DNA from: Minisyncoccota bacterium
Lineage (GTDB): Bacteria; Patescibacteriota; Minisyncoccia; Phycocordibacterales; JAGLOS01
Length of the DNA stretch: 39,812 bases
Reading direction: 5' to 3'
Assembly (NCBI GenBank): GCA_023137615.1
Contig: JAGLOS010000003.1
Span: forward strand, 1-39,812
Under the pieces are notes generated by a model. The model was not told the DNA's origin. It saw only the letters and a list, made by a program, of their open reading frames with translations, and did no database searches. Below are positions 18,802 to 27,236 of the stretch, in pieces. The translations under genes and the position numbers were made by a program. Position 1 is the first letter of the stretch. The number at the start of each line of letters is the position of its first letter.

Positions 18802-19755
18802 CTAGAGTATCTCGAATAGATTGAGAATAAAGAGCGCGTAAAAAAGTAAAAACATCATACCTTCCCAACGATAGATCGTTTTTGAAATACCGGAAATGAT
18901 AAATATAAAAGTGGCAAGTGCCATTGCTGGGACACCATAGACAAACGTCTTTTCATCGATCGGCAAAAAATGAGAAGATGTTATAATGCCCGGAATACCC
19001 ACGACCATGAGCGCGTTAAAAGCATTTGAACCAAAAATATTCCCCACCGCAACCTCGGTCTTACCCGCAAGCGCCGCGCGCATAGAAACAATAATTTCCG
19101 GCAAAGAAGTACCAAAAGCAATCGCAGTAATAGAGATGATACCCGGCGCTATATCAGTCAATATGGATATTTCCACCACCGCATCAATGAGATACTTCGC
19201 GCCAACAAGCAGCCCGACAACTCCTATGATGAGTTTTCCGGCATCAAGCATCATAACCTTATCGGGTCGCCCAAAGGAAAAGGCACTTTTCGACTCATCA
19301 CCCTCACCGCTGTAAATAGTATAAAAAATATATATAAAATACGCTGCGATCAAAAAGAACGCTTCGCCAGATGTAACCACTTTGTCATATACCACAGACA
19401 AAAAGATGGACGTTGAAATAGCGAGCATGGGAAGCTCTGAATCGATAAGGTTTTTCGATACAGTAAGTCTTTTGGTAACAAGGGCGGAAAGACCGATCAC
19501 TAACAAAATATTTGCAATATTCGAACCGACAGCGTTGGCGACCACTACCTCGGGTACTTCTTTTAACACCGCCGCAAGACTTGATATAAGTTCCGGAAGC
19601 GACGTACCAAGACCAACAATAAGAACCCCCACCACAAAAGAAGAAAGTCCCATGCGCAATCCGATCTTTTCGGCCGCATCCAAAAGCCAATCAGCCCCCT
19701 TGATCAATATTATAAGCGCACCAATAAATACAAGTATCCAAATCCCTAATTCCAT
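18802..19755 (-). CDS. CaCA-family calcium/sodium antiporter
   Basis: Duplicated alpha repeats GLGTSLPELISSL and AFGTSLPEIIVSM; NAVGSNIANILLVIG and GNIFGSNAFNALMVVG. Confidence 0.9.
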   Translation of the reverse strand: MELGIWILVFIGALIILIKGADWLLDAAEKIGLRMGLSSFVVGVLIVGLGTSLPELISSLAAVLKEVPEVVVANAVGSNIANILLVIGLSALVTKRLTVSKNLIDSELPMLAISTSIFLSVVYDKVVTSGEAFFLIAAYFIYIFYTIYSGEGDESKSAFSFGRPDKVMMLDAGKLIIGVVGLLVGAKYLIDAVVEISILTDIAPGIISITAIAFGTSLPEIIVSMRAALAGKTEVAVGNIFGSNAFNALMVVGIPGIITSSHFLPIDEKTFVYGVPAMALATFIFIISGISKTIYRWEGMMFLLFYALFILNLFEIL

Positions 19756-19886
19756 AGAACCTTTATTTTACACTAAAAACTCCAATTACTAAAATACTTC
19801 GACCGTGCTTTTTTCATTTCAACATCCGCAGACTCAACAATAACCGCATGAAACTGAAGACCACTAAGAAAATACTTAAAAATTTG

Positions 19887-19908
19887 ACAAATTTCTTAAA
19901 AAATGTAT
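19887..19908 (+). promoter_or_regulatory. Sigma70-like promoter of the coiled-coil gene (approximate coordinates)
   Basis: TTGACA-N16-TATTAT, followed by a structured leader. Confidence 0.5.
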
Positions 19909-20021
19909 TATTTTCCTCAGTCAGCTGTTTGGCAAAAACTCAGCGATGCTGAGGTAGTTTATTAAGTAACACTTATTAACACCTCCGGCATATCAAGCTG
20001 GAGTAAATAAAATTTATAATT

Positions 20022-20516
20022 ATGTTTAATTTTTTAAAATTTTTATTCACGTCTGAGAAATCGTTCCAAGACAAGATGCATGAAACTTTGCTGCAAGAAA
20101 ATGTCCTGTTAAAACAAGCTCATGAGCATATGAAAGCTTATCACAATTATTGCTTAGAGGCAGAAGACGCCTCTACAAACTTACGAGGGAAAAGCGGGGA
20201 AAAAGATAAAGCAAAAGCAGAACTTGACGGGGCTCAAGCTAGATACGCTACCGTCTGCAAAGAGCGTGCGGAAGCTAAAAAACGTCATGAGACAAGCTGT
20301 GAAAATTGCGATTTTCACCTTTCTACGGCAAATTACAAAGAAAAGGAAGTGAGCAAAAATAATCTGATAGTTTCTGCTCTTAAAAAACTCAAAGACCTTA
20401 AGCAAAAACGTCGAGAGACACAAGAAACAATAAGAAAGGGACGTGAGACACTCTCTGGGATCAATCCAGCTGTCTCCAAAGCTTACTCACAACTGGCGCA
20501 GGCCAGTAGCGAATAA
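20022..20516 (+). CDS. Coiled-coil protein of unknown function
   Basis: Charged heptad-rich sequence; own promoter-like sequence, leader and terminator. Confidence 0.7.
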   Translation: MFNFLKFLFTSEKSFQDKMHETLLQENVLLKQAHEHMKAYHNYCLEAEDASTNLRGKSGEKDKAKAELDGAQARYATVCKERAEAKKRHETSCENCDFHLSTANYKEKEVSKNNLIVSALKKLKDLKQKRRETQETIRKGRETLSGINPAVSKAYSQLAQASSE

Positions 20517-20550
20517 AATAAACATGAGTCAAACAACGAAACAACTAATT

Positions 20551-20572
20551 AAAAGCTCCTTGCGGAGCTTTT
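20551..20572 (+). terminator. Intrinsic terminator of the coiled-coil gene
   Basis: AAAAGCTCC-TTGC-GGAGCTTTT then ATTTT. Confidence 0.9.
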
Positions 20573-20612
20573 ATTTTATCAATAATTATCACGATTAAAA
20601 CCGCACGCAACC

Positions 20613-20638
20613 AAAAAGCGCGTCTGAACGCGCCTTTT
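20613..20638 (-). terminator. Intrinsic terminator of the SPFH gene (approximate ends)
   Basis: Plus strand AAAAGCGCGT-CTGA-ACGCGCCTTTT; T-run on the minus strand. Confidence 0.75.
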
Positions 20639-20659
20639 AGTTGTCCATAATTAATAATT

Positions 20660-21670
20660 TTATATCCCTCTCAAAAGAGGTAGGTCATATGGTACATATA
20701 TCGTACCTTCTCTGTTCTCAAGATTTTGAATATACAAATATTGCAAGTACCTGTCTGTAAGACTCTGGTTAATAATGGACTGCGCATCACGCTGCCCTGC
20801 CGCTTCAATCCGTTTTCGGTCCGCCTCCTTTTCTTCTTTTTGAAGCACAAAATCATATTTCTGCGCTTCCTGTTCCGCGGTTAATTTATCTTCAATAGCT
20901 CCGGTTAACATTGCCGGCAAGATCACATTCCGCAAAAGAACTGTTTCGATCTCAATCCCACGCGGACCGATATTCTCGACCATAATGGTTTTTATTTTCT
21001 CTACCGCCTCTTCCCTCTTTTCCGAATAAATATCTTTTGCCTCATACAAAGCGATCACCTCACGTATCGCACTGCGCACTTCGGGACGTATGATCTTCTC
21101 TTCATAATTCACACCAATATTACGATAAACATCAGACGCTTCACCTTCCATAAGATGATAAAGCACTGTTATATCCAACGCCACTTTCAAACCTTCTTTT
21201 GTTAACGCTTCAATAGAATCGTCCCCGGTACGCTGACCTTCCTTTGGCGCGATACTCATCGTGTATTGCTCCGTGCGAATACTCATCAGACGAATAGAGG
21301 CGAATGGATTGATAAGATGGATACCCGACGACACCTCTTTGTCTCGAACTTTTCCAAAGAGATGGTACACTCCTGTCTGACCGGCAGGAATGATCACTAT
21401 CATGTTTGCCAACAACACAACACCAAGAACAACAAGGACGACCATACCCGAAGTATGTGTCACTTTCCTCTTGAATTCTTCAAAACTAAAATTTCCCATA
21501 GAAGTTGTTTGATTAGGATTAATAATCTTTACTCTACTGTCTTGTTTTATAAAATAATATGCGATACTGCCAATAATGAGAAGCGGCAACAGCAACTGCA
21601 AGCCACCCATGATAAACACTATCGCTACCCCCGCTATCAGCATCGACACAAGGTCTTGATCATTCTTCAT
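20660..21670 (-). CDS. SPFH/Band 7 (prohibitin-like) membrane protein
   Basis: IIPAGQTGVYHLFGKVRDKEVSSGIHLINPFASIRLMSIRTEQYTM, KEGLKVALDITVLYHL, KLTAEQEAQKYDFVLQKEEKEADRKRIEAAGQRDAQ. Confidence 0.9.
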   Translation of the reverse strand: MKNDQDLVSMLIAGVAIVFIMGGLQLLLPLLIIGSIAYYFIKQDSRVKIINPNQTTSMGNFSFEEFKRKVTHTSGMVVLVVLGVVLLANMIVIIPAGQTGVYHLFGKVRDKEVSSGIHLINPFASIRLMSIRTEQYTMSIAPKEGQRTGDDSIEALTKEGLKVALDITVLYHLMEGEASDVYRNIGVNYEEKIIRPEVRSAIREVIALYEAKDIYSEKREEAVEKIKTIMVENIGPRGIEIETVLLRNVILPAMLTGAIEDKLTAEQEAQKYDFVLQKEEKEADRKRIEAAGQRDAQSIINQSLTDRYLQYLYIQNLENREGTIYVPYDLPLLRGI

Positions 21671-21722
21671 ATGAACGTATTATAACACCTTTTTAACCAA
21701 TCTGTGTGCCAAAAACAAGGTA

Positions 21723-22202
21723 TTATCTCTTTACAGTTATGTCGATCTCGACCGGTATGCGCCGTATTTCCATATAATCGGTTTCTCCTACATCTTTCAT
21801 GCGTACAACAATATAGTACGTGCCGCTTTTTGTGACCGGCAAGCCATTCAACGCCGCGATCATACGTAAATTTATCAAATTTTTGGGAAAAGCAAGAGAC
21901 CCTTCCGCCTTGCTACCGAGAACCTTATTGTCAGGATCAACAACAAGTAATTGAAAATTAAAACTAAGATCCGTGCCCTCTTCTTTGCGGTAAAAATGTG
22001 AAACTACACGGAGGTTGATCGGCGTCGTGTACCAACCGATCTTTTCCTTTTTCTTTTCAATATCCACATTGGCGGTGATAGTAATCTTTAGGCGCTCAAT
22101 GATATTTATAAGACTGATGCCATTGGTGTCTTTATCGACAATGGTTGAGCTGCATACGATACTCCACAACGGGTCTATTTTGTTTAAAATATTTGTTGTC
22201 AT
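21723..22202 (-). CDS. Conserved-looking hypothetical protein (beta-rich)
   Basis: 159-aa ORF with good coding character; no confident family. Confidence 0.6.
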   Translation of the reverse strand: MTTNILNKIDPLWSIVCSSTIVDKDTNGISLINIIERLKITITANVDIEKKKEKIGWYTTPINLRVVSHFYRKEEGTDLSFNFQLLVVDPDNKVLGSKAEGSLAFPKNLINLRMIAALNGLPVTKSGTYYIVVRMKDVGETDYMEIRRIPVEIDITVKR

Positions 22203-22300
22203 ATGCTGTTACTATACTACCTTTTACCAGTTATACAAAATACACCTCCGCCGGAATAATGACATAGGATCGGATGCCCGAATAAACCTATTTTCAAAAC

Positions 22301-23962
22301 TTACCCCTTTTTACCCTTTTTTTGTCTATGGTCGGAATAATTACCTAAATATTTTGTCACTTTACCGTTTTCTATTTCCCAGATGACACTACAGACCTCA
22401 TCAAGAATATATCTGTCATGCGAAACTATCATGATAGGACCGTTGAAGTTCTTCAAAACTCCGGCAATAATACTTTTGCTCTCCAGATCCAAATGATTGG
22501 TCGGCTCATCTAAAAATAGCATGTTGACATGCCCAAGAATCAACTCGGCAATTGCGACTCGCGCGCGTTCCCCACCGCTTAATTCACTGATCAATTTGTA
22601 AACATCTTGCCCTGAAAAAAGAAGCGCTCCCAAAATACTCCTGACCTTGTTTTCATTGTCGTCAGTTTTTGATTCCACCTCCTCCAAAATGGTTTTATTT
22701 GGGTCGAGATCTTCGTGTGCTTGAGCATAATAACCAACTTTAACTTCATTGGAAAACTCAATCTTGCCTTGAGTAACCTCTTTTTTACTGATCAATGTTT
22801 TTAGAAGAGTTGATTTCCCGGCACCGTTTTGACCGATTATTCCTATTTTGTCTTCTTTTTCTATTTCCCATTTGCCTTTAAAGGTCGCCAAAGGCATATC
22901 TTTTTTGCCGAAAGCCAAGTCTTCAATTTCTAAAACCCTGTGTGGCAAACGAGGAAATTCATCAAATTTAATTCTGATCTTTTTTCCGTCTTTTTCTCCT
23001 TTTTCTACCTTTTCAATTTTATCAAGCATTTTTATTCTGCTTTGCACCGCTTTTGCTTTCGTGGCTTTAGCCCTGAAACGATCAATAAACTCTTGCTGTT
23101 TACCTAGATATTTTTCCTGCTTTTTATATATTGCTTCCTCTCCTTCTCTCCTTTTCTTTTTTTCTTCAAGATATCCCGAATAATTGCAATAATATTTTTC
23201 CAAACCATTCTTAGTTAATTCAAAAGTTTTATCGAAAACCAAATTCAAAAAATACTCGTCATGAGAAACGGCAATGATCGTCATATCGGAATCAACCAAA
23301 ACATTTTCTAGCCAAATAATAGTTTCCAGATCCAAGTGATTGGTCGGCTCATCGAGGATTAAAATATTCGGCTGACACAAGACGATCTTTGCTAAAGCGA
23401 GCCGCGTTCTCTCTCCTCCACTCAAAGACCTTACGGTTCTCTTCCAATCCTTTTCGGGAAAACCAAATTCCCTCAGGATCTTCTCTGTCGATATTTCATA
23501 TTTATATCCTTTGTTCTTTTCGTACTTCTGCACAACTTTTTCATATTTGTTTACATTTTCTTCTGAGTCTCCGTCCTTTGTTTCAAAAACCAAATGTTCA
23601 TATTCTTTCTTTTTATTTATCAGATCAAATATCTCATTGTCCGCAGACTTCATCTCGGTTATTATTTCATTATCAAGCGAACCCCAGTTTGTTTCCTGCG
23701 GCAAATAACCTATCTTAAGATTTTTATTTCTGTCGACACTTCCCTCATCACAATCCACTGTTCCTACGATCATTTTCAACAAAGCACTCTTCCCCGTTCC
23801 GTTGGGTCCCACAATAGCGATACGGTCTTTTTGCTGCACCATAAGATCAACCCCGGAAAAAATTTCTCTATTGGAAAAACTTTTGGACACCCCGCTCAAA
23901 ATAAGCAAGGGGTTTTTAAGAGGAGCTGAATTTGATCTTAATTTGATTTTATATTTTGTCAT
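22301..23962 (-). CDS. ABC-F family ATP-binding protein
   Basis: Two ABC domains: GPNGTGKSALLK, LSGGERTRLALAKIVLCQPNILILDEPTNHLDLETI; GQNGAGKSTLLK, LSGGERARVAIAELILGHVNMLFLDEPTNHLDLESK. Confidence 0.95.
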   Translation of the reverse strand: MTKYKIKLRSNSAPLKNPLLILSGVSKSFSNREIFSGVDLMVQQKDRIAIVGPNGTGKSALLKMIVGTVDCDEGSVDRNKNLKIGYLPQETNWGSLDNEIITEMKSADNEIFDLINKKKEYEHLVFETKDGDSEENVNKYEKVVQKYEKNKGYKYEISTEKILREFGFPEKDWKRTVRSLSGGERTRLALAKIVLCQPNILILDEPTNHLDLETIIWLENVLVDSDMTIIAVSHDEYFLNLVFDKTFELTKNGLEKYYCNYSGYLEEKKKRREGEEAIYKKQEKYLGKQQEFIDRFRAKATKAKAVQSRIKMLDKIEKVEKGEKDGKKIRIKFDEFPRLPHRVLEIEDLAFGKKDMPLATFKGKWEIEKEDKIGIIGQNGAGKSTLLKTLISKKEVTQGKIEFSNEVKVGYYAQAHEDLDPNKTILEEVESKTDDNENKVRSILGALLFSGQDVYKLISELSGGERARVAIAELILGHVNMLFLDEPTNHLDLESKSIIAGVLKNFNGPIMIVSHDRYILDEVCSVIWEIENGKVTKYLGNYSDHRQKKGKKG

Positions 23963-24067
23963 ATTTTAAATAAGTTAATTTTTCCACAAAAAAATCTACT
24001 GTTCAAATGGACTATTTTTAAACTTCTTTTTGCCTTATACTTTAGGCAAAATTTAAAAACACTCCAC

Positions 24068-24187
24068 CTAATCAGTAGATTTCGCAACAAAAATAACAGC
24101 AGATCCGGCAATCTCCTTCATGTAAATATTATCCAGTTTTAGGTCGTTGTTACTCATAAATTTATTCAACCTTAATTTACCAGAGTA
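24068..24187 (-). pseudogene. Possible C-terminal remnant of a SAM-dependent methyltransferase
   Basis: Minus-strand reading YSGKLRLNKFMSNNDLKLDNIYMKEIAGSAVIFVAKSTD* preceded by an in-frame stop; resembles methyltransferase C-termini. Confidence 0.35.
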
Positions 24188-24315
24188 TTATCGACACGTC
24201 AACGTCAAACCGCTACATTTTTATAAAGGTGTGGGATTTGATGTATTAGACTTAGAGCTTTAACTAACCCACTTTTTGCGCATTATTCGCTAAAAGATGC
24301 TAAAATGCAGACAAC

Positions 24316-24969
24316 ATGAATGAATTAACAGATCAACTCATAGAGTCCGGTATTCTTCATTCACCTAAGATCATTGATGCGTTTCGCAATATTGATCGCA
24401 AAGATTTTGTTTTGGATATATACAAAACATTAGCATACGAAGATCGTCCTTTGCCGATCGAACACGATCAGACCATCTCACAACCAACAACCGTCGCTTT
24501 TATGCTTGAGCTTTTGGCACCGCATGAAGGAAATATTATACTTGATATCGGTTCCGGCTCCGGCTGGCAGAGCGCGCTTCTTGCAAATATTGTAGGTCCG
24601 AAAGGTCGCGTCTTTGCCATTGAGATCGTTCCTGAACTAAAAACATTCGGAGAGAAAAACATTGAAAAGTATAATTTTATAAAGTCCGGTGTTGTCACTT
24701 GTTTATCTTTGAACGCGCAAAATGGACTTACGGAAAAAGCGCCGTTCGATAGGATCATCGGCGCAGCATCTGCCGAAAAAGTACCGCCGGCGTGGAAAAA
24801 ACAACTAAAAGTCGGAGGAAAAATAGTAACCCCCGTAAAAGAATCCATCTACCTTATCGAAAAGAAAAATGAGAATGAATTTAAAGAAAAAGAATTTCCC
24901 GGATTTCTTTTTGTGCCTTTTGTGGAAAAACAAAAAAGAACTTCACCACACAAAGAAGACATCAACTAA
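24316..24969 (+). CDS. pcm: Protein-L-isoaspartate O-methyltransferase
   Basis: RKDFVLDIYKTLAYEDRPLPIEHDQTISQPTTVAFMLELL, ILDIGSGSGWQSALLA, FDRIIGAASAEKVPPAWKKQLKVGGKIVTPV. Confidence 0.95.
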   Translation: MNELTDQLIESGILHSPKIIDAFRNIDRKDFVLDIYKTLAYEDRPLPIEHDQTISQPTTVAFMLELLAPHEGNIILDIGSGSGWQSALLANIVGPKGRVFAIEIVPELKTFGEKNIEKYNFIKSGVVTCLSLNAQNGLTEKAPFDRIIGAASAEKVPPAWKKQLKVGGKIVTPVKESIYLIEKKNENEFKEKEFPGFLFVPFVEKQKRTSPHKEDIN

Positions 24970-24993
24970 ACTTTTTTAAAATTTTTACAACCT

Positions 24994-25713
24994 CTATTTT
25001 TTGAGCTCCTCTACCTCTTTCTCGGTAAGATACATCCACTTACCGCTTGCAAGATTCCCCAGTTTAAGTTTTCCCAATGAAACTCGTTGCAAATACACCA
25101 CATGCTCATCAAGCTCTCTAAACATCATACGCACTTGTCGTTTTTTCCCCTCTGTCAAAACAACTTCAAAAGTATCGTCCCCTACGTGTTTGATTCTCTT
25201 TGCTCTTACCTGCCCGATGTCTTCAATATCCATACCGTCCACAAATACTTTCAAAATCCTCCTTACATTTCTTGCCTGATCTTTCCGCAGTGTCACAATG
25301 TATTTTTTCTCATGCTCATAGCTGGGATGTGTAAGCTCTTGTGTAAGATCTCCATCATTTGTAAGCAACACCAAACCTTGCGAATCTTTGTCGAGCCGAC
25401 CAACAATATGCAATGACATATTTTTCCAAACTTTTTGAGGCAACAAACTATATACATTCTTTTCATCTTTGAAGCTTTTGGTTGTACAAGTATAACCCGT
25501 CGGCTTGTTCATTTTTATATATACCTTCTTTTTTTCAGAACCAATGATCTTTCCGCCGATCTTCACCTCGTCGTGTTCATCTACTTTCATACCAAGTACA
25601 GCCAACTTTCCATTAACATACACGCCTCTGCCGTTACCGATAAGCTCATCCGCCTTGCGCCGGGAACAAAATCCCGAATGTGCTATAAATTTTTGTAATC
25701 TTTCTTTTTTCAT
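24994..25713 (-). CDS. RsuA/RluB-family pseudouridine synthase
   Basis: S4 domain ERLQKFIAHSGFCSRRKADELI; HIVGRLDKDSQGLVLLTNDGDLTQELTHP; GKKRQVRMMF. Confidence 0.93.
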   Translation of the reverse strand: MKKERLQKFIAHSGFCSRRKADELIGNGRGVYVNGKLAVLGMKVDEHDEVKIGGKIIGSEKKKVYIKMNKPTGYTCTTKSFKDEKNVYSLLPQKVWKNMSLHIVGRLDKDSQGLVLLTNDGDLTQELTHPSYEHEKKYIVTLRKDQARNVRRILKVFVDGMDIEDIGQVRAKRIKHVGDDTFEVVLTEGKKRQVRMMFRELDEHVVYLQRVSLGKLKLGNLASGKWMYLTEKEVEELKK

Positions 25714-25719
25714 AATTAA

Positions 25720-26496
25720 CTATTTAGAATCATCTGCCAACTTTCTTTCTTGGATAGCATTTTGATGCTTTGCACTCCAAGCATATAATGCGATCGCCGC
25801 AGATGCCGCTGCATTGAGTGACTCACATTTTTGATCGATCGGTATGGAAAGCATAATGTCACAAAGATCACGTGTCTTTTCGCGCACACCCTTTGCCTCA
25901 TTACCAAGAACAAACACAGTCGGAGCATCAAATTTTTCATCAGTTACTTTTGTCTCAGCTTCACCTGCAAGTCCATACACCCAAAAACCGCGTTTTTTGA
26001 GGTCTCGAATCGTATCATTGATATTTCCAATAGTTACCAATGGAATTCTAAACGCCATCCCCGCAGAAACTTTTACAACAGCCCCTGTCGCTTGACCTTG
26101 ATTGTGTGACGGCATAAGTACGCCCGACACCCCAAAAGCAGCCGCAGAGCGTATCACCGCACCGATATTTTGCGGATCCTGCAATTCACCCAAGATCACC
26201 AATGACGTGTCTTCCTTTATTTCAAGATCCTTGATAAATTCTTTGTATGGACGCATCAAGCCCTCATTTGCAACAAGCGCCACCACACCTTGATGAGTGG
26301 CTTCACGCAGGTCTTTTCCCAAAGTGGCATCTCCTGAGAGTTTTGATGTCGGCACACCCGTTTCCTTAATAAGAGTCAAAAGCTCCTCATCGTCAATATT
26401 CGACGAAAGAAACACTTTCTTGATCGACTGCGGCGAATGCGCCAACGCCTCGATCAGCGCGTGTTTTCCATAGATATATGTCTTCCTCTCTTTCAT
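25720..26496 (-). CDS. rlmB: TrmH/SpoU-family rRNA 2'-O-methyltransferase (RlmB-like)
   Basis: IYGKHALIEALAH, LGELQDPQNIGAVIRSAAAFGVSGVLMP, FVLGNEAKGVREKTRDLCD, IPIDQKCESLNAAASAAIALYAW. Confidence 0.9.
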   Translation of the reverse strand: MKERKTYIYGKHALIEALAHSPQSIKKVFLSSNIDDEELLTLIKETGVPTSKLSGDATLGKDLREATHQGVVALVANEGLMRPYKEFIKDLEIKEDTSLVILGELQDPQNIGAVIRSAAAFGVSGVLMPSHNQGQATGAVVKVSAGMAFRIPLVTIGNINDTIRDLKKRGFWVYGLAGEAETKVTDEKFDAPTVFVLGNEAKGVREKTRDLCDIMLSIPIDQKCESLNAAASAAIALYAWSAKHQNAIQERKLADDSK

Positions 26497-26544
26497 GGTA
26501 TCAATTATACTATATCAGATAGAATATATTACAATACATAAAAA

Positions 26545-26582
26545 GAATTAGGTAATTAAAATATGTTTTAATTACCTAATTC
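26545..26582. terminator. 17-bp perfect inverted repeat, possible terminator
   Basis: GAATTAGGTAATTAAAA-TATG-TTTTAATTACCTAATTC. Confidence 0.5.
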
Positions 26583-26621
26583 TTTCAGCAGCAGCCATAG
26601 GCGTAAGATGAAATTTCTCTT

Positions 26622-26776
26622 TGTGACTCTACGGGGAGTCGGGGTCAAGTTTCTAAGTATTTTCTTCACTCTTTCAGAGCTCAAAAATACTAAGAACTTC
26701 CTCCCCGGACTCGGCTACAGTTCTCCTTTCGGTCGAACTGGCTTCGCCGCCTCCGTCTTTCGACTCCCCGTAGAGT
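26622..26776. repeat. tRNA-Glu-derived structured element with 16-bp terminal inverted repeat
   Basis: ACTCTACGGGGAGTCG (26626-26641) inverted at 26761-26776; 18-bp direct repeat TGTGACTCTACGGGGAGT shared with the tRNA 3' end (26622-26639 and 26823-26840). Confidence 0.7.
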
Positions 26777-26781
26777 TCTCA

Positions 26782-26822
26782 GGCACACGAAAAAATCCAT
26801 CTTTCAGATGGATTTTTGTGCC
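26782..26822 (-). terminator. Terminator hairpin downstream of tRNA-Glu
   Basis: GGCAC-acga-AAAAATCCATC-TTTCA-GATGGATTTTT-GTGCC. Confidence 0.75.
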
Positions 26823-26824
26823 TG

Positions 26825-26896
26825 TGACTCTACGGGGAGTTGAACCCCGATTGCCGGCTTGAGAAGCCGATGTCCTAACCATTAGACGATAGAGCC
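26825..26896 (-). tRNA. tRNA-Glu (anticodon CTC), CCA not encoded
   Basis: Cloverleaf folds by eye: GGCTCTA/TAGAGTC acceptor, GTCT-AATGGTTA-GGAC, TCGGC-TTCTCAA-GCCGG, CGGGG-TTCAACT-CCCCG, discriminator A. Confidence 0.93.
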
Positions 26897-26897
26897 G

Positions 26898-26939
26898 AAA
26901 TTAGTTTGTAGTTTGTAGTTTGTAGTTTGTAGTTACTAG
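26898..26939. repeat. Heptad tandem array next to the tRNA-Glu 5' end
   Basis: AAATTAG (TTTGTAG)x4 TTACTAG. Confidence 0.9.
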
Positions 26940-26986
26940 TAAAACAGAATACCAGATTATTTCAAAAACGTCTACACGATCACCTG

Positions 26987-27234
26987 TAACCACTCACACT
27001 TAACATCAATAATCTGTAAAAAATAAGTCATTACAACTTTGTTCTAATCATAATTCAATGGCTATGGGTATAGCCATTGAATTGTCCGACCTCCTTCATA
27101 ACAACGGCAAAGCCGTCTTTGCGAGCGTTTAGCGTGGCAATCCAGAGTCACAACCACAATACTCTAGACTGCCACGTCACTCCACTGCGTTCCGCTCCTC
27201 GCAGAGACGGGTGGTTTTAGGTGTGAGTGGTTAT
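26987..27234. mobile_element. MITE-like non-autonomous element with TIR and 9-bp target site duplication
   Basis: TAACCACTCACAC (26987-26999) / GTGTGAGTGGTTA (27221-27233); direct GATCACCTG at 26978-26986 and 27235-27243; internal 14-bp hairpin AATTCAATGGCTAT-GGGT-ATAGCCATTGAATT (27052-27083). Confidence 0.75.
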
Positions 27235-27236
27235 GA

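Noticed and set aside
19848-19952. Short ORF MKLKTTKKILKNLTNFLKNVLFSSVSCLAKTQRC before the coiled-coil gene
   Set aside because: Overlaps the TTGACA/TATTAT promoter and leader hairpin; too short to support as coding, though a leader peptide cannot be excluded.
24026-24050. TTTTGCCT-TATACTTT-AGGCAAAA hairpin upstream of the ABC-F gene
   Set aside because: Possible terminator of the degraded gene or an attenuator for abcF, but evidence is too thin for a separate claim.
26608-26862. Plus-strand 84-aa ORF over the tRNA-Glu and its repeat element
   Set aside because: Reads through the antisense of a tRNA, a terminator and a palindromic repeat; the translated ...VTLRGVEPRLPA end is the tRNA complement. 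Not a real CDS.
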